From Polyangiaceae bacterium (GTDB taxonomy: Bacteria; Myxococcota_A; Polyangia; Polyangiales; Polyangiaceae), in assembly GCA_025937895.1 (NCBI GenBank), contig JAICQL010000017.1, positions 1-63,446 on the forward strand: 63,446 nt of DNA. Direction: 5' to 3'. The notes under the pieces were generated by a model that saw only the letters and a list, made by a program, of their open reading frames with translations, was not told the DNA's origin and searched no databases. This document shows, piece after piece, positions 10,869 through 17,711 of this stretch (position 1 is its first letter; each line of letters starts with the position of its first letter). The position numbers and the translations under genes were made by a program.

Positions 10869-11315
10869 TCAGCCGCCGGGCGGAGCGGCGCCCGCTCCGT
10901 CCAGGATGTCGGTCTGCTTGACGTTGATGGCAAAGCGAGTGAGCCCGTTGCTGCGGACCAGATCGATCACCCGGATCACGTCGCCGTGTTTCACATTTTG
11001 GTCCGCGGCGATCATGGCCTGAGCGCTGGCGTCCTTCTCGGAGGCTTGCTTGCAGGCCTGCCCGACCAGCTCATCGGGGGTATGGCGCCCATTTAGATAC
11101 AGGCGCCCCTCGCGGTCGATCACGATGGCCAGCGTGGTATCGAGCGTCTCGCCGGCGCTGGCCGCCTTGGGCAAGTCGACCTCGATGGCGTCTTTCACGA
11201 TGTAGATCGAGGCGACCAGAAAGATCACGAGCAGCACCAGCATCACGTCCACGAGCGGGGTGACATTGATCTCGTTGATGCCGTCGTCATCGTCCCATCT
11301 ACTGCTTGCTGCCAT
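10869..11315 (-). CDS. exbD: Biopolymer transport protein ExbD/TolR family
   Basis: The 148-residue protein has the ExbD hallmarks: a charged N-terminus, INEINVTPLVDVMLVLLVIF with the essential Asp in the single membrane helix (~residues 16-40), and a periplasmic domain ending near residue 140. With ExbB it forms the proton-driven motor that energises TonB. The gene lies between exbB (30-bp gap) and tonB (adjacent). The TolR paralogue is possible from this protein alone, but a neighbouring tonB and the absence of tolA/tolB/pal favour ExbD. Confidence 0.92.
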   Translation of the reverse strand: MAASSRWDDDDGINEINVTPLVDVMLVLLVIFLVASIYIVKDAIEVDLPKAASAGETLDTTLAIVIDREGRLYLNGRHTPDELVGQACKQASEKDASAQAMIAADQNVKHGDVIRVIDLVRSNGLTRFAINVKQTDILDGAGAAPPGG

Positions 11316-11345
11316 GTTCGTGCTCCGGATCGGGATGGCGGTGGG

Positions 11346-12092
11346 TCACTCGGCCCCGGCTGGCAGCGGTGCGCCCAGCTGCAGCTCGGGCTCACTGGAG
11401 TCGTCCGGCAGGCTCGCGTGCTGCCCGGCTCGGCTCGGGCCGCCCTTGCGCTTGAGCTCCGTCACGATGATGCGCGCCAGAAAGTCGGCGTTGCCCAGGC
11501 GCTTCTTCAAGAGCCCCTTGGTCCAGTTGAAGCAAATGAGCGAGGGGATCGCCACCAGCAGTCCCACCGCCGTGGCCACCAGCGCCTCGGAGATGCCGGG
11601 CCCCACCACCTCCAGCCCGCCCTTTGGGTTACGCCCGAGCTCCCCGAACGCCAGGATGACGCCGATCACGGTGCCCAGGAGGCCGATGAACGGCGCGTTG
11701 CTGCCCACCGTGCCCAGGTAGCTGAGCGAGCGCTCATAGCGCTGGCGCTCGCGGATCATGGAGGCCTGCACCAGCTCCTCGACAGCGTCCGAGCCATCTT
11801 CGTAGAGCGAGAGCGCGTCGGAGGCCACGCGCTCCTCCAGCGCCCGGCCCTGGCTCACCAGCGAGCGCGCCTGCTCCAGGCTGCCCTCTCGCAGCAGAGC
11901 CAGCAGGCGCCGCGCGAGTCGCGTCACGTCCACGCTCGTGGTCGCGTACAGGTACAGGCGCTCGAACATCAGCATGGCCGCGAGAAATCCCATCAGCAGC
12001 AAGAGCCACATCACCCACTCGGCTCCGAGCTGGGCCAGGCGCAGGAAGATCTGGATCAGGGAAAAACTTTGATCGGTATTTGCTGGATGCAT
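11346..12092 (-). CDS. exbB: MotA/TolQ/ExbB proton channel family protein
   Basis: The 248-residue inner-membrane protein has three hydrophobic segments, at ~residues 24-46 (MWLLLLMGFLAAMLMF), ~130-150 (GSNAPFIGLLGTVIGVILAF) and ~170-195 (ISEALVATAVGLLVAIPSLI), the standard ExbB topology. The FIGLLGTVIG and ALVATAVGLLVAIP motifs are diagnostic of the family. A GAGGAG-type ribosome-binding site precedes the ATG at 12092. It is first in exbB-exbD-tonB and is divergent from the receptor gene, with 261 bases of shared regulatory DNA. Confidence 0.93.
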   Translation of the reverse strand: MHPANTDQSFSLIQIFLRLAQLGAEWVMWLLLLMGFLAAMLMFERLYLYATTSVDVTRLARRLLALLREGSLEQARSLVSQGRALEERVASDALSLYEDGSDAVEELVQASMIRERQRYERSLSYLGTVGSNAPFIGLLGTVIGVILAFGELGRNPKGGLEVVGPGISEALVATAVGLLVAIPSLICFNWTKGLLKKRLGNADFLARIIVTELKRKGGPSRAGQHASLPDDSSEPELQLGAPLPAGAE

Positions 12093-12220
12093 GAAGACTC
12101 CTCGAGCGCCCTCCGGCGCAAGCAGAGGGTGTCAGCGTTGCCGCTCCTGCACAATCCCGTGCGCTGAGAAGTTGCCGGCTCGACACTGCGCTGTCACAGG
12201 TCGAGCCTCACGCCAGATCA

Positions 12221-12234
12221 TTGCATTGGTGCAA
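12221..12234. promoter_or_regulatory. Candidate operator: inverted repeat TTGCA-N4-TGCAA
   Basis: A perfect 5-4-5 inverted repeat (TTGCATTGGTGCAA) lies in the 261-bp region between divergent exbB and the TonB-dependent receptor. It is well placed to bind a dimeric regulator of both. It does not match a Fur box. A further TTGCA-related half site (ATTGCACC) occurs about 30 bases downstream. Evidence is positional only. Confidence 0.3.
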
Positions 12235-12353
12235 CTTGAAGGTCGCAACACCCATGGTGCTGGATTGCACCGCTCGTGCCGAGGCGTTGCCGGGACGTCA
12301 CGCTGCCGCCCCATTGGGTCGTTACAGCCGTGTCTCGAGAACGGAAACAACGA

Positions 12354-15300
12354 GTGAACCTGTCAGCGTTTCACCACTTTGCTCGACTGTGCGCGGTGCT
12401 GGTACTTCTATCGTGGGGCGGCCTGGCCGCGGCCCAACCCGAGCGCAATGATGCTGCGCCGCCTCCGGCGTCCGCGCGCCTGCGCGTGCTCCTGCGCAGC
12501 AACGTGGCGCCGGCGGCTGCCGCCGGCGTGGACATCGAGTCAGACGACGGCGAGCGAGCGACGACCGCGGAGGACGGCAGCGCCGAGCTGCAGCTGGCGG
12601 CTGGCACGCGAGCGCTGCGCCTGACCTTGCCGCTGCCCCTCACCCCGGAGCACCCTGGACCCGAACCCAAGAACATCTTCCTGCAGGGCATCGAGCTGGC
12701 GCCGGACCAGAGGGTAGAGTTGCGCGCCACGCTCGGTGTCGATGGTGCGCCTGTCGAGCTGCAGGTGTTCGCATTGCCCGCGGCTGCACCCGGCGAGCTC
12801 GAGCCCGAGCCGGCCGCAGTGGAGAGCCCGGCGAGCGGGCAGGGGGCCATCAGCGGTCGTGTCGTCGCTCGGGGCAAACGGACCAGCGTGTCGGGGGTGA
12901 GCTTGTTCGTCGAGGGGCGTGACGGTGAGGCGCTCAGCGACGCCGAGGGGCGCTTCCACCTGCAGCTGCCCGCCGGGCGCTATGCCGTCTGGGTCATCCA
13001 TCCCGAGTTCCCCACCTTGAGCCTGCCCGGCGTGGAAGTGCGCGCCGGCGAGGAGACGGCGCTGCGGGTCGAGCTGCTGCCGCCCGCCAAGCAGACCGAT
13101 GACTGGGTGATCCGCGCCCGCTTCATCGCCGGTGACACGGCCAGCATCCTGGAGGAGCGCCGCAAGGCCACGGGAGTGTCGGACGGGCTCGGCAGCGAAG
13201 AAATCGCGCGCTCCGCAGATAGCTCCGCCAGCACGGCCACCCGCCGCATCGTCGGCGCCTCCATCGTTGGTGGCCAGTACCTGTTCGCGCGCGGCCTCGG
13301 CGGCCGCTACACCAACGTCCGGCTCAACGGCGTGCCGCTGCCCTCCACTGATCCGGATCTACCTGGATTCCAGCTGGATCTGTTCCCGGCCAGCCTGCTC
13401 TCTAGCCTGACCATCACCAAGACCTTCTCACCTGACATCCCCGGCGACTTCGCGGGTGGGTCGCTGAACGTCACGACCCGCGCGTTCCCGGAGAAGCTGG
13501 AGCTAAAGCTGTCGAGCAGCTTCACTTACAACAGCGAAACCACCTGGCGCGGGGTGCCCAACTACCAGGGGGGCGGCCTCGATTTTCTCGGTCACGACGA
13601 CGGCAGCCGCGCGCTGCCCGGCGCGGTCCCCGACGAGCGAGTCTGGAACGGCAATCGCAACCTGACCCTCGAGCGCATCGTGGAGATCAGCCGCTCCTTT
13701 CCGGGCGTCTGGTACGTGCGCCGCGGCACCGTGCCGCCCAACCTGAGCCTGAGCGCCAGTGCCGGCGATACGCTGGCGGTCGGCTCCGGTCGCCTGGGTT
13801 ATCTCGTCACTCTGGGCTATCGACGTCGCTTCGAGCGCTACGACGAGAGCATCACCAACGTTCGCCTGCAGGGTGAAGGCGACCAGCAGCAGGTCGTCCC
13901 GCGCGAGACCCTCAGCCGCGAGGTGGGCAATCGAGAGGCGTTGCTCGGCCTGCTCGCCTCGCTCAGCTACGAGCCGCAGCCCCGTCATCGCATCAGCGCC
14001 GTTTCGTTGTTGACCCAGGCCGGGGAAGATCGGGCTGCCATCGTCACCGGCGTGACCGAGGCGGAGGGCGCGCCGGTGAGGAACACTCAGCTTCGCTTCG
14101 TGGAGCGGCGCCTGTTCTTCAATCAGCTGACGGGTGAACATCAGGGCCTCGGCGGCTTGCTCACCCTCGGCTGGCAAGTGAACTGGTCAACCACGCTGCG
14201 CGATCAGCCAGAGACGCGCGATCTACTGTACGCGCAGGGCCCCAACGGCTTCGCCTTCCGCCCGGATACGGGCAGCGGCGAGCGCCTGTACAGCCAGCTG
14301 CGCCAGCGGGATCTCGGCGGTGGTCTGGACGGCACCTTCGAGCTCGGCGCGGGCCACGCACTAAAGCTCGGCTATCTCGGGCGCGCTGGTCAGCGCGATT
14401 TCGCGGCGCGGCGCTTCGGCGTGCAGTTCCTGGGGCAGGCGAGTGATCGCCTGCTGCCTGCAGAAGAGCTGCTCTCCCCCGAGCGGGCCGGTGAGACCTG
14501 GTTGATCAACGAGGTGACCAGGCCCGACGATGGCTTTCACGCCGAAGAGCGGCTCCACGCGGGCTACCTGCTGCTCGACAGCCCCATACTGGATGAGCTG
14601 CGCGTGGTCGGTGGCGTGCGTGCAGAGCGCTTTCAGCAGCAGATCGATGTCGTGCCGCCGTTTGCTTCGGGCACCCCGGCGCCCACCACGGCGATGGAGG
14701 GCCCGCGCGGCGCCGATCGCACCGAGCTCGACTACCTGCCGGCGCTGGCTCTGATCATGAGCCCCACGTCGCAGATGAACGTGCGCGCCAGCTACGGGGG
14801 AACGGTGGCGCGGCCGCTGGTGCGCGAGCTGGCGCCGTTCTTGAATCAGGACTTCGTGCGCCGACGCTACACGGTGGGCAACCCGGAGCTGGAGCGCACG
14901 TTCGTGCACAACTTTGATCTGCGCTGGGAGCTCTTTCCAAGCGCCACGGAGGTCTTCGCGATCTCTGGCTTCTACAAGCTCTTTCGCGCGCCCATCGAGA
15001 ACGTGATCCTGGACACCGAGGGTAACCTCACCGTGGACAACATCGAGAGCGCCCGGAACTATGGCGCGGAGCTGGAGGCGCGGCTCTCACTGGGCACGCT
15101 CTGGTCGCAGCTCGACTCGTTCGAGCTGATGGCCAACCTCGCGCTCATCCGCTCCAGGGTGACGCTGCTGCCGGAGCAGCGGGCGGTCGCCAGCAGCGTG
15201 CGGCGCCCGCTGGCGGGGCAGTCCCCGTACGTTGCGAACCTGGCGCTGGGCTACAGCTCCGAGGCAACCGGGCTCTCGGCGTACCTCTACTACAACGTCT

Positions 15301-15533
15301 TTGGCCGCCGGCTGCAGGAGGTGGGCAAGGTCGGCTTGCCCGACGTGTACGAAGAGGCGTTCCACTCGCTGGACGCGACACTGTTCTGGAAGCCGCTGCC
15401 CTCGCTCACCCTGGGTCTCTCCGGTAGCAACCTGCTGCTGCAGCCCACGCGCGCGACTCACGGCAAGTTCGACTTCACGCGCTCGGAGCGCGGCGCCAAC
15501 TTTGCGCTCAGCCTCGGCTGGTCCTTGCCCTAG
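12354..15533 (+). CDS. TonB-dependent outer-membrane receptor with N-terminal carboxypeptidase-like domains
   Basis: The protein is a TonB-gated 22-strand-type transporter of unknown substrate. I chose the GTG at 12354 because it begins a signal peptide (hydrophobic LCAVLVLLSWGGLAAAQ); the frame opens 78 bases earlier. Residues ~40-250 contain carboxypeptidase-regulatory-like beta domains (EGRFHLQLPAGRYAVWVIHP). The plug follows (~285-400) with RGLGGRYTNVRLNGVPLPST, SLLSSLTITKTFSPDIPGDF and AGGSLNVTTRAFP. The remaining ~650 residues are barrel. At ~1059 residues it is long, as expected with the extra domains. It is divergent from exbB-exbD-tonB and is followed by a beta-helix lipoprotein gene, a pairing seen in other TonB loci. 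The ligand cannot be deduced; no siderophore or sugar genes are adjacent. Confidence 0.93.
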   Translation: MNLSAFHHFARLCAVLVLLSWGGLAAAQPERNDAAPPPASARLRVLLRSNVAPAAAAGVDIESDDGERATTAEDGSAELQLAAGTRALRLTLPLPLTPEHPGPEPKNIFLQGIELAPDQRVELRATLGVDGAPVELQVFALPAAAPGELEPEPAAVESPASGQGAISGRVVARGKRTSVSGVSLFVEGRDGEALSDAEGRFHLQLPAGRYAVWVIHPEFPTLSLPGVEVRAGEETALRVELLPPAKQTDDWVIRARFIAGDTASILEERRKATGVSDGLGSEEIARSADSSASTATRRIVGASIVGGQYLFARGLGGRYTNVRLNGVPLPSTDPDLPGFQLDLFPASLLSSLTITKTFSPDIPGDFAGGSLNVTTRAFPEKLELKLSSSFTYNSETTWRGVPNYQGGGLDFLGHDDGSRALPGAVPDERVWNGNRNLTLERIVEISRSFPGVWYVRRGTVPPNLSLSASAGDTLAVGSGRLGYLVTLGYRRRFERYDESITNVRLQGEGDQQQVVPRETLSREVGNREALLGLLASLSYEPQPRHRISAVSLLTQAGEDRAAIVTGVTEAEGAPVRNTQLRFVERRLFFNQLTGEHQGLGGLLTLGWQVNWSTTLRDQPETRDLLYAQGPNGFAFRPDTGSGERLYSQLRQRDLGGGLDGTFELGAGHALKLGYLGRAGQRDFAARRFGVQFLGQASDRLLPAEELLSPERAGETWLINEVTRPDDGFHAEERLHAGYLLLDSPILDELRVVGGVRAERFQQQIDVVPPFASGTPAPTTAMEGPRGADRTELDYLPALALIMSPTSQMNVRASYGGTVARPLVRELAPFLNQDFVRRRYTVGNPELERTFVHNFDLRWELFPSATEVFAISGFYKLFRAPIENVILDTEGNLTVDNIESARNYGAELEARLSLGTLWSQLDSFELMANLALIRSRVTLLPEQRAVASSVRRPLAGQSPYVANLALGYSSEATGLSAYLYYNVFGRRLQEVGKVGLPDVYEEAFHSLDATLFWKPLPSLTLGLSGSNLLLQPTRATHGKFDFTRSERGANFALSLGWSLP

Positions 15534-15650
15534 CCGTACGCCGTACGCGCGCTCCAGCGATGTAACGGAAGTTCTCCAGCGCTGTCACCTGCCAGCGCTG
15601 CGCTCGCGCTAGAAGGCACCAGCCCAATGAAAGAGCAAGAGAGGTCCATC

Positions 15651-17078
15651 ATGTACGCTCAATCCCTGCGAATCCCCGCTCTCCGTTCCTGGCTCGGCGG
15701 CTCCGCCCTGCTGCTCGCCTGCGCCTGCGGAGATGACGAGACCCGCACCATCCCAGGTGGCAGTGAGCAAGGCGGAGGCAATCTCCTCGCCGGCGATGGC
15801 GATGACACCACCTCTCCGGCTGCGCCCCTTCCCGGCGGGAGCGGCGAGGTGATCGTCACCGGCGAGATCAGCCAGGATACCACCTGGACGGCAGACAACA
15901 CCTACGTGCTCGAGGGGACGAGCCCCGTGTTCGTGGTGGGCAACAGCACGCTCACCATCGAGGCCGGCACCACCATCATGGGGCGTGGCCTGGGCACTGC
16001 TCTGGTGATCACGCGTGGCAGCCGCATCCGCGCAAACGGCACGGCGGAGAGGCCCATCGTGTTCACCAGCGGGCTCGCAGCTGGCCTGCGCAGCCCGGGT
16101 GACTGGGGTGGGTTGGTGCTGCTCGGCGGAGCTCCCATCAACGCGCCAGCGGGTCTGATCGAAGGCATCGCAGCCGACGACGTGCGCGCGGCGTACGGCG
16201 GCCCGGCCCCCAACGAGGGCGACCCCAGCCACGACTGCGGTGTCTTGAGTTATGTGCGGGTGGAGTTCGCGGGCTTTCAGTACGTGGTGGATCAGGAGCT
16301 GAACGGCCTCACCCTGGGCGGTTGCGGCAGCCAGACCGTGGTGGACTACGTCCAGGTGCACAAGGGCCTGGATGACGGCATCGAGATCTTCGGTGGCACC
16401 GTCGACATCAAACATGCGGTCATCAGCAACAGCGCCGATGACGGCCTCGACTGGGATCGAGGCTGGACGGGGCGCGGCCAGTTCATCATCGTGCGCGGAG
16501 ATCCGAGCGCGTCGGACGGCGCCATCGAGGCGGACAACCGAGACGGCGACAACGCCGCCGTGCCGCGCTCCAGCCCCACGCTCGCCAACTTGACCCTGGT
16601 GGGCGACGAGGGCTCGCTGGCGAGCCCGGGCATCGTGTTGCGGCGCGGAACACACGGCAGGATCTTCAACAGCATCGTGATGGGCTTTCCGCTGTCCGGG
16701 ATCGACATCCGTGACGCAGAGAGCATCTCCGGTGCCAGCGCGGATGGACTGACGGTGGCCAACAGCATCTTCTTCGACAACGGTCCGGACGGCTCGGCGC
16801 ACGCCGATGTCGCCAACGACGGAACGATGTTGCCCGACGCCCTGGACGAAGGCCCGTGGCTGGCAGCCCGTGACAACCAGCTCGGGGTCGACCCGGGTCT
16901 GGCCGATCCTTACGACCCCACCGCGCCGAGCTTCCTGCCGGCAGCGGGCGGGGCCGCCACCACGGGCGCAGCGGTCGCGCCGAGCTCGGGTTTTTTCGAG
17001 CCCGTGGAGTTCGTGGGTGCTCTGCCCCCCTCGGGGGCAGACTGGACTGAAGGTTGGACCTCTTTCCCAGCTCGCTGA
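15651..17078 (+). CDS. Beta-helix-like secreted lipoprotein partnered with the TonB receptor
   Basis: The product has ~475 residues from the ATG at 15651, which has AGAGAGG seven bases upstream; another ATG at 15627 is in frame. The N-terminus is a lipoprotein signal with lipobox LLAC (SALLLACACGDDETR). The body has short Thr/Ile/Gly-rich strands typical of right-handed parallel beta-helix or T9SS-era surface proteins (SPVFVVGNSTLTIEAGTTIM, GDWGGLVLLGGAPIN, DDGIEIFGGTVDIKHAVISN, SADDGLDWDRGWTGRGQFII). Proteins of this type frequently follow TonB receptors with an N-terminal carboxypeptidase-like domain, so a surface-exposed substrate-capture role is a reasonable inference. A terminator-like hairpin follows at 17169-17203. 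No catalytic residues can be assigned. Confidence 0.75.
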   Translation: MYAQSLRIPALRSWLGGSALLLACACGDDETRTIPGGSEQGGGNLLAGDGDDTTSPAAPLPGGSGEVIVTGEISQDTTWTADNTYVLEGTSPVFVVGNSTLTIEAGTTIMGRGLGTALVITRGSRIRANGTAERPIVFTSGLAAGLRSPGDWGGLVLLGGAPINAPAGLIEGIAADDVRAAYGGPAPNEGDPSHDCGVLSYVRVEFAGFQYVVDQELNGLTLGGCGSQTVVDYVQVHKGLDDGIEIFGGTVDIKHAVISNSADDGLDWDRGWTGRGQFIIVRGDPSASDGAIEADNRDGDNAAVPRSSPTLANLTLVGDEGSLASPGIVLRRGTHGRIFNSIVMGFPLSGIDIRDAESISGASADGLTVANSIFFDNGPDGSAHADVANDGTMLPDALDEGPWLAARDNQLGVDPGLADPYDPTAPSFLPAAGGAATTGAAVAPSSGFFEPVEFVGALPPSGADWTEGWTSFPAR

Positions 17079-17168
17079 TCGAGCAACTTTCCCGCACTCT
17101 GCATCCTCGCGCAGCGCGGCGTCCCAGACTGGGCCAGGGTCGCCGCGGCCGCGGGTAGGAGCAGACCT

Positions 17169-17203
17169 GGGGACCGCCGGGAAGTCGTCCGGGTCCCCTT
17201 TTT
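17169..17203 (+). terminator. Rho-independent terminator after the beta-helix lipoprotein gene
   Basis: GGGGACC (17169-17175) and GGTCCCC (17192-17198) form a perfect 7-bp GC-rich stem with further inner pairing, followed directly by TTTTT (17199-17203). It lies 91 bases after the lipoprotein stop and only 16 bases before the next predicted start, so the downstream gene needs a promoter overlapping the hairpin, readthrough, or a different start. Confidence 0.75.
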
Positions 17204-17219
17204 CGGTTACTCTTTGCGG

Positions 17220-17711
17220 GTGAAGCGGCCCACCCCCCTCGACACGCTGCGTGAGCTGCGCGAGCGCGCACGGCAGGAGGAGCAGGCCCGCCTGGCCGCG
17301 CGAATCGAGGCAGAGAAGCAGGCCGAGCGGGCAGAGCAGCTGGCGCGGCAGCTGCTGGTGGAGCGGGCCAGCAGCGCGGACAGCATCCGCACGTCAGAGC
17401 GCCGCCGGCTACAGAGCGCGGGTATCACGGCCGCTGACGGCTTGCGGCGAGTGGCGTGGGAGGGCGCGGAGCGTCGCGCGGTGGAACAGCTCTCCTCGGA
17501 CGTGGCGCGAGCCATCGCGCGCCGGCGCGAGGCGGAGCGCGAGCAGGAGCGGACGCGTCTGGCGCTGGAGCGCGCGCACGCCGAGCTCGAAGAGGTGGAA
17601 CGTCGCCTGCGCCAGCGCGAGCGCGAAGCTCGCTACAAATCCGAGCAGGCCCAGCAAGAGGCCCTGGACGAAGCCGCGGCCAGGCGCTTTTCGGAACGGA
17701 GCGACGCGTGA
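17220..17711 (+). CDS. Coiled-coil protein of unknown function (FliJ/YscO-like shape)
   Basis: The 163-residue protein is almost entirely charged helix, rich in Arg, Glu, Ala and Gln (RARQEEQARLAARIEAEKQA; ERRLRQREREARYKSEQAQQ). No membrane segment or signal is visible. Size and composition resemble FliJ/YscO-type export chaperones, but no flagellar or type III secretion gene is nearby, and any long coiled coil would look alike. I chose GTG 17220; a TTG at 17214 is in frame. No ribosome-binding site is visible. The stop overlaps the GTG of the lytic transglycosylase gene (GTGA), so the two are probably coupled, which makes an envelope role for this protein plausible but unproven. Confidence 0.65.
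   Translation: MKRPTPLDTLRELRERARQEEQARLAARIEAEKQAERAEQLARQLLVERASSADSIRTSERRRLQSAGITAADGLRRVAWEGAERRAVEQLSSDVARAIARRREAEREQERTRLALERAHAELEEVERRLRQREREARYKSEQAQQEALDEAAARRFSERSDA

Noticed and set aside
10128..12092. Tol-Pal system (TolQ/TolR/TolA)
   Set aside because: tolB and pal are absent, the third protein has a TonB-type C-terminal domain, and a TonB-dependent receptor is divergent from the operon.
17220..17711. Type III secretion or flagellar FliJ/YscO gene
   Set aside because: Only the coiled-coil shape agrees; no export apparatus gene is in the window.
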